From Alphaproteobacteria bacterium (GTDB lineage Bacteria > Pseudomonadota > Alphaproteobacteria > Micavibrionales > UBA1664): a stretch of 21,826 bases of DNA. Made by a program: the position numbers and the translations under genes. A model generated the notes under the pieces. That model saw only the letters and a list, made by a program, of their open reading frames with translations. It did not search any database and was not told the origin of the DNA. Shown piece after piece: positions 6,079 to 13,779 of the stretch. Location: contig JAGWXJ010000015.1 of the NCBI GenBank assembly GCA_018969935.1, positions 1-21,826 of the forward strand, read 5' to 3'. Every line of letters starts with the position of its first letter. Within the stretch, counting starts at the first letter, position 1.

Positions 6079-8862
6079 CTAAACGTCCAGATGCGCTGCC
6101 GTCAAATCCGTGGCCAGCACGTTTTTAAGCAGAGCCACGACTGATGCCGCATTGGCTGCCGATGCGCTGCCGTCCTTATCGAACAGTACTTGCGTATCAG
6201 CCCCAACCTGCTTGAACTGCACATAACCGCCCGACATGGCCTGCGGGGTTGTGAGAGCGCCGAGGCCATTAGCATCAAACAATGCAGTCAGGTTGATGCG
6301 GTCTTCCTGTCCGAGAATGGTCGAGAAGTCGGTAATGGTATCGCCAAACTGGTTGGCATTTGTGTAATAAAACGCATCCTTACCGCCGCCACCTGCAACA
6401 GTATTTGCACCGATGCCGGACGTAATGTATTCGGTGCCGGCGCTGCCTTTGAAGAAGGATGTGGAATCCGTAAGGGTGTATTTTTGTACAACTGACGACA
6501 TACCTTCGAGCACAACATCCATATTGCTGCCGATTGTAAGAGCCTTCACCTTGGTGAGGCCGGATACGTTGAGCGTGAGGTCAGTATCGGCAGAAGCGCC
6601 TTTGACCGTGAGGGCAGATACAAGCAGCGAGTCCGTGAGGGCCATACGGCTGAAATCGCCGTAGAAGATAATGCTTTCAAGGCCGCGCACGTTTGTCATG
6701 TCGGAGGCCGAGTAATCAACCTTGTCGAAAAGGTACATGGTGTCGTTGCCAAGACCGCCATCGATTTTGAGGGCGGAGTTGAGATAATCGCCCATAATTT
6801 TGAAATCATCGTCGCCTGCGCCGCCAACCATAGCACCTTTAACCATGCCGTTGGCCATGAACGTATCGTTACCGCCCTGCCCGTTCACCTTGTTGGCTGT
6901 GGCTGCGTTCAGGTAGACAAGATTGTCCACGCCATCGGCCAGTTTTACCGTGCCGGTACCCTTGAGATACACGTGGCTGGTTGCGGCAACACCCGACAAA
7001 TCAAGCGAGTTCACGGCTTTGGAGCCGGTGTTGATTGTCAGGTCTTTCGTATCGGTCGTATTCAGGAATGACTGGCGGATAACAAGGCTGTTTGCGGTAG
7101 CGAGCGATACATCCAGAACATCGATGCCGCGCGTGTTGGCAAGCACGGCCGTATCGAGGCTGAAATTGCTTTTTTCAATGCGGAAGGTATCAATGCCCGT
7201 GCCAAGCTGTATGACATCGGAAAGCTGGATGCTTGTTGCGAGCGAGCGCACGAGGTCGGCGCCCGTGTTGCCTTGCACTACATCAAAACCGTCTGTCAGC
7301 GTTGCGTCCATTACCTTTACGGTGCCGGCATTGAACACGAAGTTGTTGTAGTAGATTGGCGCGTTATTGATGTCCTTGAGGATGATTTTGTCGGTCAGCT
7401 TTGCGGACTGGAGCAAAATCACTTCGGCATCGTTGCCGATGTAGCGCACCACAAGTTTTGAAAGGTCGCTGATGTTGTAGCCGTTAAGCACAATCACATC
7501 GCCGTTTGTGCCGGTTTTGAAATCGAGGATCGTATCAATACCATCGCCGTAGTTACGGACAAACGTATCGATGCCCAAACCGCCCGCCATTGTATCGTTA
7601 CCGAGATCGCCCGAGAGGATGTCATTGCCGTTGTTGCCAATCAGCGTGTCATCACCACCACGGCCATAAAGCTGTGCACCGCCATCGCGTGCATACAGCG
7701 TTTCAGCGCGCGAGCCGCCCGAGGCATACGAGAACTGCACGATGTTTTCGCCGTAAATATCGGTCGCGGGGTGGTTTTGGCCGCCTGGGCCTACAAGCGC
7801 CCATGTTTGCGAGGGCGATTCACGGTAGACAGCGCCATCGACCATCACGACGTTGCCGTAGTCATCGGAGCCGTGGAAGTTGATATCGCGGTTGGTGTTA
7901 TCTACCTGCACGTAGTTGTTTACTTCGGCATTCCAGCTGGAGAAGACAACGGCGTGGCGCGTATCGGTAATATTCAGGTTTGTGAAGGTGCCGTTGTAGC
8001 TGCCTGCGATGTGCAGGCCGTAGCCGTTGGCCTCATCCTTGTTGAATGCGCCTTGCACCTTAAGGTTATCGACATACGCATTGATAGCGTTACGGATTTC
8101 GAGGCCTGTGGACGTGGGGTTGATCATGGCCACGTTTTTGACTTGGGGCGCGACCACCATATTGAACACGACCACATCGGCGTTATCCATGGACGGAATG
8201 GCATTGGCCATGAAATTGGCGTCAGGTGTGCCTGTTGTCGCGTATTTGATTGTCATGTCGGACAAAGCGACATTCTGGAGCATCTGCCAGCGCTGGACGA
8301 TCGTGCCTTCGCCTGCATCGTGGTCATAGGCGATGGGGATGGATACGCTGATCTGGTTGCCATTGATGGCAGTGATTTGTGTCAGTGTTTCACGCAGCGG
8401 GTTTTCGGCAACAGCCCTGTAATCAACAATGGTTGGGTAATTGGCCTGCATGAACGCGGCATCATTCGTTTGCGCCACGTAGATGGTATCACCAACATTA
8501 AAGCCCGATGCATCATCCAGCGTGATGACGTTGCTGCCTTTTACGGTGGGCGTGGATAAATGACGCGTGCCCTGCACTTCATCGATACCGCCGCCGACGA
8601 AGAAGAATATCTGGCTCTGGAGGCCCATACCGCCAACGATGGTCGTGCTACCGACACCTGACCCTTTAATGGTGATGTCGCTGCGATCGATTGTCAGTTT
8701 TTCAGAAAGGTTATGGATGCCTGACGAGAACAGAACGGTTGAACCTGCGTCAGCCGTCCAGATGACATTCTGGATAGAAAGTACGGATGCACCCGGCTTG
8801 ACCGTGTAAATTTTGGTAGCCGTGTCCTGCGAGATGTAGTCAGTGATTTTTACAATAGCCAT
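6079..8862 (-). CDS. Secreted beta-helix protein with RTX repeats, possible alginate-modifying enzyme (paralogue 2)
   Basis: With the ATG at 8862 (MAIVKITDYIS) the protein is 927 residues. A TTG seven codons upstream is less likely. It has the plan of its neighbour. Beta-helix-like strands span about 25-375. The conserved block NGYGLHIAGS...RHAVVFSSWNAE...TNRDINFHGSDDYGNVV lies at about 279-339. RTX-like repeats (GRGGDDTLIG, GNNGNDILSG, GGLGIDTF) lie at about 400-434. A longer, more diverged middle with further GGAGDDDF and GGLGNDTM motifs follows. The C-terminus, ITDFS...DRINLTALFDANG...VLFDKDGS, closely matches that of the neighbour. NPLRE and GTPDAN are also shared. It starts 54 bases after the phosphomannomutase stop on the same strand and may be cotranscribed with it. 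It probably leaves the cell by a type I system not present here. Whether it is an epimerase, lyase or matrix-binding protein cannot be decided from sequence alone. Confidence 0.85.
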   Translation of the reverse strand: MAIVKITDYISQDTATKIYTVKPGASVLSIQNVIWTADAGSTVLFSSGIHNLSEKLTIDRSDITIKGSGVGSTTIVGGMGLQSQIFFFVGGGIDEVQGTRHLSTPTVKGSNVITLDDASGFNVGDTIYVAQTNDAAFMQANYPTIVDYRAVAENPLRETLTQITAINGNQISVSIPIAYDHDAGEGTIVQRWQMLQNVALSDMTIKYATTGTPDANFMANAIPSMDNADVVVFNMVVAPQVKNVAMINPTSTGLEIRNAINAYVDNLKVQGAFNKDEANGYGLHIAGSYNGTFTNLNITDTRHAVVFSSWNAEVNNYVQVDNTNRDINFHGSDDYGNVVMVDGAVYRESPSQTWALVGPGGQNHPATDIYGENIVQFSYASGGSRAETLYARDGGAQLYGRGGDDTLIGNNGNDILSGDLGNDTMAGGLGIDTFVRNYGDGIDTILDFKTGTNGDVIVLNGYNISDLSKLVVRYIGNDAEVILLQSAKLTDKIILKDINNAPIYYNNFVFNAGTVKVMDATLTDGFDVVQGNTGADLVRSLATSIQLSDVIQLGTGIDTFRIEKSNFSLDTAVLANTRGIDVLDVSLATANSLVIRQSFLNTTDTKDLTINTGSKAVNSLDLSGVAATSHVYLKGTGTVKLADGVDNLVYLNAATANKVNGQGGNDTFMANGMVKGAMVGGAGDDDFKIMGDYLNSALKIDGGLGNDTMYLFDKVDYSASDMTNVRGLESIIFYGDFSRMALTDSLLVSALTVKGASADTDLTLNVSGLTKVKALTIGSNMDVVLEGMSSVVQKYTLTDSTSFFKGSAGTEYITSGIGANTVAGGGGKDAFYYTNANQFGDTITDFSTILGQEDRINLTALFDANGLGALTTPQAMSGGYVQFKQVGADTQVLFDKDGSASAANAASVVALLKNVLATDLTAAHLDV

Positions 8863-8916
8863 AACAGCCAGCTTTATAGGCAATTAGGGCGCGTATTGCA
8901 TTAAAAAAATGAGTGG

Positions 8917-10365
8917 TTAATGCCCTGCTTCAAAGTCGGGCTTTTGACCGATTTTGGCCATTTCCTTGACGATCATCGCCTTTATGCGGTCCAGTCCTGC
9001 GTCACTTTGCGCTTCGGCGCGCATGACCAGCACGTTTTGCGTGTTGGATGCGCGTACCAGCCACCAGCCATCCGGCGTGTTGACGCGGGCACCATCGATG
9101 TCATCGACGGTGATGGTTTTGTCGGTTGCGGCGATGTTTTTCACCGATTCAACCAAGCGCGACACGAGGGAGAATTTTTCCTTTTCATCGACTTCAAAAC
9201 GCACTTCGGGCGTATTGATGATTTTGGGCAAGCTATCGGTAAGAACCGAGAGCGGTTTGCCAGCATCAACCAGAACATCGATGAGGCGGATGGAGCAGTA
9301 CATGCCGTCATCGAAGCCGTACCAACCGTCCTTGAAGAAGATGTGGCCCGAAAGCTCGCCCGCCAGAGGAGCGTTGGTTTCAGCCATTTTGGCTTTGATA
9401 AGCGAGTGGCCCGTTTTCCACATCACGCCTTTGCCGCCCATCTTGTTGATTTCATCGAACATGACTTGCGAGCATTTCACATCACCAATAATGGTGGCGC
9501 CGGGGTGGCGCTTCAGCACATCGCGCGCGTAAAGCGTAATCAGCAAATCGCAACGCAGGATGTTGCCTTTTTCATCGACTGCGCCAACGCGGTCACCATC
9601 TCCATCAAAGGCCAGACCCAGATCACATTTTTGTTCGCGTACAACCTTGATGATGTCGGCGAGGTTTTTATCGACTGTCGGGTCGGGGTGGTGGTTCGGG
9701 AAATCGCCGTCGATTTTGTCGTACATCAGGATATGTTCGCCCGGCAGCTTTTTGGTGAGGCGGCGGACGATTTCGCCCGCGGCGCCGTTACCGCAGTCCC
9801 AAGCGATTTTCATGGATTTGCCGGCAACGAGTTTGGTATCGCGCACAAGGCGGTCTACGTAGGCATCCTGAATATCGAAGTCGGCAAGGGTGCCCTGCCC
9901 CAGCTCGTAGTCGCCTGCTGCGGCGATGCGGCCGATTTCCTGCACGGCTTCGCCAAACACGGGGGCGTTGAGCAGCGTCATTTTGAAGCCGTTGTAATTG
10001 CCGGGGTTGTGCGAGCCGGTAATCATGAGGCCGGCATCGGCCTTGCGGTCCTTGACCGCGAAATACAGCATGGGCGTGGGGCCAAGGCCTACGCGTTCAA
10101 CGGCTATGCCTGCCGTCATCATCCCCTCGACCATTGCCTTCTGTAGGGCGGGGCTAGAATGGCGGCCATCAAAGCCCAAGCAAATGCGGTTGCCGCCCGT
10201 TTTACGGCGGACATACGTAGCGAAGGCCAGACCTACGTAATATGCATCCGTTTCAGACAAGTTTTTGCCGATGATGCCGCGGATATCGTATTCGCGCAGG
10301 ATTTCAGGGTCGAAATTATAGGCGGCGGGTGGCATGGGGCGGGCTTGGGCGGATGCAGATGTCAC
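8917..10365 (-). CDS. algC: Phosphomannomutase/phosphoglucomutase (AlgC-type)
   Basis: This cytoplasmic enzyme interconverts mannose-6-phosphate and mannose-1-phosphate (and usually the glucose forms), feeding GDP-mannose to AlgD. The 482-residue protein has the four-domain alpha-D-phosphohexomutase layout. It shows the phosphoserine loop TGSHNP (Ser118), the Mg-binding loop DGDGDR (D254, D256, D258), the sugar-specificity loop GELSGH (336-341) and the phosphate-binding loop RASNTQ near 438. REYDIRGIIG near the N-terminus is typical of AlgC/ManB. The start is a GTG at 10365 with AAGG about 8 bases upstream; an ATG 30 bases downstream is an alternative. A structured 118-base leader separates it from the response regulator gene. 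The symbol reflects context. The enzyme could equally serve lipopolysaccharide synthesis. Confidence 0.92.
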   Translation of the reverse strand: MTSASAQARPMPPAAYNFDPEILREYDIRGIIGKNLSETDAYYVGLAFATYVRRKTGGNRICLGFDGRHSSPALQKAMVEGMMTAGIAVERVGLGPTPMLYFAVKDRKADAGLMITGSHNPGNYNGFKMTLLNAPVFGEAVQEIGRIAAAGDYELGQGTLADFDIQDAYVDRLVRDTKLVAGKSMKIAWDCGNGAAGEIVRRLTKKLPGEHILMYDKIDGDFPNHHPDPTVDKNLADIIKVVREQKCDLGLAFDGDGDRVGAVDEKGNILRCDLLITLYARDVLKRHPGATIIGDVKCSQVMFDEINKMGGKGVMWKTGHSLIKAKMAETNAPLAGELSGHIFFKDGWYGFDDGMYCSIRLIDVLVDAGKPLSVLTDSLPKIINTPEVRFEVDEKEKFSLVSRLVESVKNIAATDKTITVDDIDGARVNTPDGWWLVRASNTQNVLVMRAEAQSDAGLDRIKAMIVKEMAKIGQKPDFEAGH

Positions 10366-10422
10366 GTATAACCTTACTAATAGTTGTTATTTTCTGTTCC
10401 ATCTTTTTTCACAAAAGGATGG

Positions 10423-10463
10423 CGCGATGCAACATTTTATCGCGATAAGTACGAAATGTCGCA
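10423..10463. promoter_or_regulatory. Overlapping alternative hairpins in the phosphomannomutase leader
   Basis: Three inverted repeats share bases. Arms TGCAACATTT (10428-10437) and AAATGTCGCA (10454-10463) pair over 10 positions with one possible wobble. CGCGAT (10423-10428) pairs with ATCGCG (10439-10444). TTATCGCGATAA (10437-10448) is a perfect 12-base palindrome. The second stem excludes the first, so the leader RNA could switch shape, or the palindrome could be a protein operator. It is 58 or more bases upstream of the GTG start. Confidence 0.4.
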
Positions 10464-10483
10464 CTTTTTCAAATAGTTGAATC

Positions 10484-10924
10484 TCAGGCGGGGGACATTT
10501 GGGTGTGTTCTACAGATTCCGTACCCTGAACGATCATACCTTCGGCGTGCGAGATGGTCGGGCACATATGGTAGAATTTATCGAGGGTCTGGCGCGTAAA
10601 CGGCTTGGTCATGAAGGCTTTGGCACCGGCCTGAATGGTGAAGACCACGTTATCCTTCTTGCTGTCGGCACTTAACATGACGACGAAGGCCGAGTGGTCT
10701 TTCTTCATGATTTCCTTCAATATTTCCTTACCGTTTTTGCCCGGCAAGTGGATATCGAGGAAAAGAACATCGGGTTGAAGCTCGTTGTATTTGTCCACCA
10801 CATCGTTGCCGTGGCCGACCTCGTGGATTTCGGCGTTATCGCCGAGCCATTTTTTTATAAGGAAGCGGACAAATTCGTTATCGTCGGCTACCAGCACAAG
10901 ATTGGCGGTTCTGCTGCCCCTCAC
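10484..10924 (-). CDS. Single-domain CheY-like response regulator
   Basis: The 146-residue protein is one receiver domain with a short tail and no output domain. The key residues are all present: acidic pair D14/D15 (VADDN), phosphoacceptor D57 (LFLDIHLPG), switch Ser85 (VMLSAD) and Lys107 (TKPF). It should be phosphorylated by a histidine kinase not seen here and act by protein-protein contact or in a phosphorelay. The start is GTG at 10924 with a strong GGGGGAAG just upstream. It lies 116 bases downstream of the tadG-like gene and 118 bases upstream of the phosphomannomutase gene on the same strand, between pilus and polysaccharide genes. No clear terminator separates it from either. Its target is unknown. 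Confidence 0.88.
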   Translation of the reverse strand: MRGSRTANLVLVADDNEFVRFLIKKWLGDNAEIHEVGHGNDVVDKYNELQPDVLFLDIHLPGKNGKEILKEIMKKDHSAFVVMLSADSKKDNVVFTIQAGAKAFMTKPFTRQTLDKFYHMCPTISHAEGMIVQGTESVEHTQMSPA

Positions 10925-11040
10925 GGGCTTCCCCCATATTTGAGATGTATATTCTTAAATTATGGGACAAAATTGATAAAATATTATGAATAATCGCTGC
11001 GGATGCGTTCTTTTTAGCCCCTTTTTAAGCATGGCTTAGG

Positions 11041-12393
11041 TTAACGGCTGACCCGCAGATTGGAGAGCGAGTCCCCAATGCTTCGGAAAGCGGCCTGTAG
11101 CTCCTCACCTGTAGGGCTATCGAAATAGTAATCCGCTTGTGTGGCGCAGTTGCGCAGCAGATTTTCGATGTTGGTGCCGGGGTTACCGAAGGCAATAGTG
11201 TAGACGATGATGTTCTGCGCCTTCATCGCGTTGCACACAGTCGTCAGCTTGGTATTCAGATTGGTGACTGCCGTTGTGGAGTTTGTCGTGCCCAGTCGGC
11301 CATTAGACAAATACCAGTAAGCAGACCTTGAGGAGTTACTCATAGTGTTTTCACCGTCCGTCATCAGCACGACTGCCTTGTTCATCTTCGGCGTGTTGTA
11401 ATCCAGCGGCAGGTCATAGGTATCCATTTCATGCCCCCAGAGGCCGCGCCAACGCGGGCTTAACATACGCCATGCCCACACCGCACCCAGATTCACGTGT
11501 GTATTACCATCGGCCACCATTGCATCAATCGCATCGAGTACCGATTGCTCGTCAGTCGTCATCTCGAGCAGCCTTGAGGGGCAATTCAGGTTCGGGCCGT
11601 GATTGCTGTCGATTGTGTATGTCGTTGTCGTGACGCCACGGCGGGTACGCGTTGATATCCAGTCGTTGTTTGAATCATCCGGCCAGTAGTATTTTGTAAA
11701 CATCTCGGTTGATGGCGGCGCATCGGTTACATCATTGCCTGTGTAGCGTGCATCAACACATCCGCCCCATGATGTCGTACCCCAGTTGAAACTACCTGCG
11801 TTGACCCAAGAAGTTTTATCAGTACCGATGTTGACCGTCTGTGAAAACGGCACAAGACCGATGTAAAGGTTTTCGGCATTGCCGCCGCCGTGCAGGATTT
11901 CAACAAGGTCGGAGGCGGCCGATTTGAGCGCCGTTAGCTTGGTACCCGCCATGGAGCCCGTGTTATCGAGTGCGAGTACAACCTCAAGCCCCGTTGTCGC
12001 GCGCGTGATTTCGGATGATGCGGAAATCGGCACATGGTCAAAGCCAAAATAATTCATAAAGGTTGTATCGATATAACCACTGGCTGCGATGGTTATGGTT
12101 GTGTTGGATGAATCTACCGTTACATCAAGATCGGTGATAGTTGCGGACATGTAATCACGGAAGTTGGCATCAAGGTACCTTTGGACTTCCGTCTGCGCAT
12201 CCGAGGTATTGAGGCTTGCGCCCGCTGCAAGGCCCGCGGCATCCAGCGCGCTCGAGAGTTTTGTTTGCGCAAGTTGCGCGCGCCCCATATCGACTGCCAG
12301 ACCGGTTGAACCGACCATGCCTATCAGCGACAGGGCTACGGCCGCCATGACGGCACCGCGTGTGTCTTTTAAAAATACATCCATCGTTTTCAT
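11041..12393 (-). CDS. tadG: TadG-like pilus protein with von Willebrand A domain
   Basis: The 450-residue protein starts with a pilin-like segment, DTRGAVMAAVALSLIGMVGSTGLAVDMG. A glycine at 13 precedes a hydrophobic helix, but the usual Glu at +5 is missing. A Tad-type extracellular region follows with a VWA domain. Its MIDAS motif is DNTGSM (D143-S147), and further metal-site candidates are around T298 (GNTHVNLGAVWAWRMLSP) and D346 (VVLMTDGENT). TadG proteins are minor Tad-pilus components anchored in the envelope that contribute to assembly or adhesion. The VWA domain would bind a metal and a protein or surface ligand. The ATG overlaps the upstream tadE-like stop by one base (TGATG), so translation is coupled. 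It is the last of three pseudopilin genes on this strand. Confidence 0.85.
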   Translation of the reverse strand: MKTMDVFLKDTRGAVMAAVALSLIGMVGSTGLAVDMGRAQLAQTKLSSALDAAGLAAGASLNTSDAQTEVQRYLDANFRDYMSATITDLDVTVDSSNTTITIAASGYIDTTFMNYFGFDHVPISASSEITRATTGLEVVLALDNTGSMAGTKLTALKSAASDLVEILHGGGNAENLYIGLVPFSQTVNIGTDKTSWVNAGSFNWGTTSWGGCVDARYTGNDVTDAPPSTEMFTKYYWPDDSNNDWISTRTRRGVTTTTYTIDSNHGPNLNCPSRLLEMTTDEQSVLDAIDAMVADGNTHVNLGAVWAWRMLSPRWRGLWGHEMDTYDLPLDYNTPKMNKAVVLMTDGENTMSNSSRSAYWYLSNGRLGTTNSTTAVTNLNTKLTTVCNAMKAQNIIVYTIAFGNPGTNIENLLRNCATQADYYFDSPTGEELQAAFRSIGDSLSNLRVSR

Positions 12394-12947
12394 CAGTTTG
12401 GCGCCGTTGTTAGTGACCCGTAACGCGGCTTGAATACCGCGTACTTATAGTTTTCACGTGTACTGAAATAATCTTCCGAGAATGCCGGCGTGTAATTGTA
12501 AAACACTTCGGCAACTATAACGTTTTCATTGTCATTCAGGGTTAGGGTAGCCGGCATATCTGCCACATCATCTTCCAAGCCCAGCCTGCTATCCTTGTCC
12601 AGCGTACCGCCACCTGTAACCTGCCAGCGGACGATGGGTCCTTCGGTCGGGTCCTGCTCGATGGACGAGATAATCACGATACCATCCTGCCCGAAGCCGA
12701 AGGGATCCATGATTTCCGTTGCTGCCGACATGATGTCGGTGATTTGGGCGCGGGTTATCGATTCCTCCTGCCCCACCACGTCGGCCACCGTATACGCCAC
12801 GTGGTCGATTTTCTGGTTCACGATGATATAGCGTACGACTTCGAACGACCCCAAAAGGAACGTCATGAGAAGGGGGAATATCAGCGCAAATTCGACTGCC
12901 GCCACCCCGCGGTCGTTCCTTCCCAATATGGTTGCCGCCTGTTTCAT
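12393..12947 (-). CDS. TadE/TadF-like minor pseudopilin (second copy)
   Basis: I place the start at the ATG at 12947, which overlaps the upstream stop as TGATG. The longer open frame to 13040 reads back through the neighbour gene. The 184-residue protein begins MKQAATILGRNDRGVAAVEFALIFPLLMTFLLGSFEVVRY. A prepilin peptidase-like site lies after G14, with Glu at mature position 5 and a hydrophobic helix, which is the hallmark of TadE pseudopilins. The rest is a soluble periplasmic/extracellular domain with no recognised motif. Matured by CpaA, it probably takes part in pilus assembly. It sits between the other tadE-like gene and tadG and overlaps both by one base. Confidence 0.82.
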   Translation of the reverse strand: MKQAATILGRNDRGVAAVEFALIFPLLMTFLLGSFEVVRYIIVNQKIDHVAYTVADVVGQEESITRAQITDIMSAATEIMDPFGFGQDGIVIISSIEQDPTEGPIVRWQVTGGGTLDKDSRLGLEDDVADMPATLTLNDNENVIVAEVFYNYTPAFSEDYFSTRENYKYAVFKPRYGSLTTAPN

Positions 12948-13525
12948 CAATAGGGCTCGTTCTTCACGACAAATTTGCTTGTGATATCCACTTCCTCGCC
13001 GCCCATCATCGTCATAAAAAGCGGATTGAGGATGCGCCACGGATAACTGACGGTATAAACGACGACCTCACCTGCCGTACCGGGGCCTTCGACGCCCATG
13101 TCGGTATCGTAGGTGCCGTTGCCGTTGGAATCCGTATAGCGCTCGGTCAAATCATGGACGCCGTTTCCGTTGGCATCGACAAACGGTTCAGGCTGGCCGA
13201 TGGACGAGAAGTCCGCGTACGAGGTTGCTTCTACGGAAAGCTGGTTCATATCGAGGAAGAAGCCCAGACGGTCCTCGATAACGCCCCTGATTGTTTCTTC
13301 CTGCGTCAGCGTGTCTTCCACGTAGCCGGTTTTACCGATACGGGAGGCTGCGAATGTTGCGCCTTCAAGGGAGCTTTGTACGAAGAGAAAAAGGCTGAAT
13401 TCTATGGCGCCCAGTATAATGAAGGTAAGCGGTGCTGCGAGTAACGCGAATTCGATCGCGGTCACACCCTTTTCACAGTGTTTGAAACTTTTGCCAAACA
13501 TGTTGCCCACTTTACCGGCGCGCAT
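12947..13525 (-). CDS. tadE: TadE-like minor pseudopilin with two EF-hand-like loops
   Basis: The 192-residue protein (ATG at 13525, with AGG five bases before; an internal ATG at 13501 is possible) has the motif KGVTAIEFALLAAPLTFIILGAIEFSLFLF. The cleavage site is after G20, with E25 at mature position 5, as in TadE/TadF pseudopilins. The exported domain carries two acidic loops, DANGNGVHD (117-125) and DSNGNGTYD (132-140). These fit the DxNxNGxxD pattern of EF-hand, dockerin or thrombospondin type 3 calcium sites, and I do not regard them as a standard TadE feature. It is first of the tadE-tadE-tadG operon and divergent from flp. It is probably processed by CpaA and needed for pilus assembly. 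Confidence 0.84.
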   Translation of the reverse strand: MRAGKVGNMFGKSFKHCEKGVTAIEFALLAAPLTFIILGAIEFSLFLFVQSSLEGATFAASRIGKTGYVEDTLTQEETIRGVIEDRLGFFLDMNQLSVEATSYADFSSIGQPEPFVDANGNGVHDLTERYTDSNGNGTYDTDMGVEGPGTAGEVVVYTVSYPWRILNPLFMTMMGGEEVDITSKFVVKNEPY

Positions 13526-13779
13526 TTGCCTGCGCGCTTCTGCTATTCTTTAATTGTAGACTTGTTGCGTGAAGAAGATTTTAACTATTCGAGTAATCTA
13601 TCTAAAATGTGCATAAAAAACTATTTGATATTGCACGAATACTGATAGAATCGCCTGAGCAGAATTCTCTGCACATTTAACCCGTCTTTAACAAAATCCG
13701 CTTAGCATTAACATAATAACCCAAAGCCGATAGGGTAAATTATTGGCAAAACTAAGTGGGCAAAAAAGGAGTCTGTCTT
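13526..13779. promoter_or_regulatory. Divergent promoter region between tadE and flp
   Basis: This AT-rich spacer of 254 bases serves both directions. Towards flp it holds a CtrA-type box at 13677-13692 overlapping a likely -35, and CATAAT at 13712-13717 as a -10 (17-base spacer from 13689-13694). An excellent AAGGAG lies at 8-base spacing from the flp ATG. Towards tadE, TACAAT about 30 bases upstream of the start could be a -10, but I find no matching -35. A GAATC (GANTC, CcrM-type) site lies near 13650. Confidence 0.55.
13677..13692 (+). promoter_or_regulatory. Putative CtrA-binding box upstream of flp
   Basis: TTAACCCGTCTTTAAC matches the CtrA consensus TTAA-N7-TTAAC exactly. Its second half overlaps the -35 position of a promoter whose -10 is CATAAT at 13712. 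This is the layout of CtrA-activated promoters such as that of Caulobacter pilA. It ends 87 bases before the flp ATG. Confidence 0.7.

Noticed and set aside
5845..6144. Plus-strand frame of 99 codons in the gap between the RTX genes
   Set aside because: It runs into the 3' end of paralogue 2 on the other strand, has no convincing ribosome site, and the residue pattern is not protein-like.
8898..8923. Inverted repeat GCATTAA / TTAATGC after the phosphomannomutase stop as a terminator
   Set aside because: The stem is AT-rich with a 12-base loop and no U-run after it on the minus strand, so read-through into the RTX gene is likely.
8920..10146. Long open frame of 408 codons on the plus strand opposite the phosphomannomutase gene
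   Set aside because: It is the antisense shadow of a gene with all catalytic motifs. It lacks its own ribosome site and any recognisable protein pattern.
11005..11045. Hairpin TAAGC-CAT-GCTTA after the tadG stop as a terminator
   Set aside because: On the minus strand it is followed by AAAAGG rather than a T-run, and the loop is only three bases.
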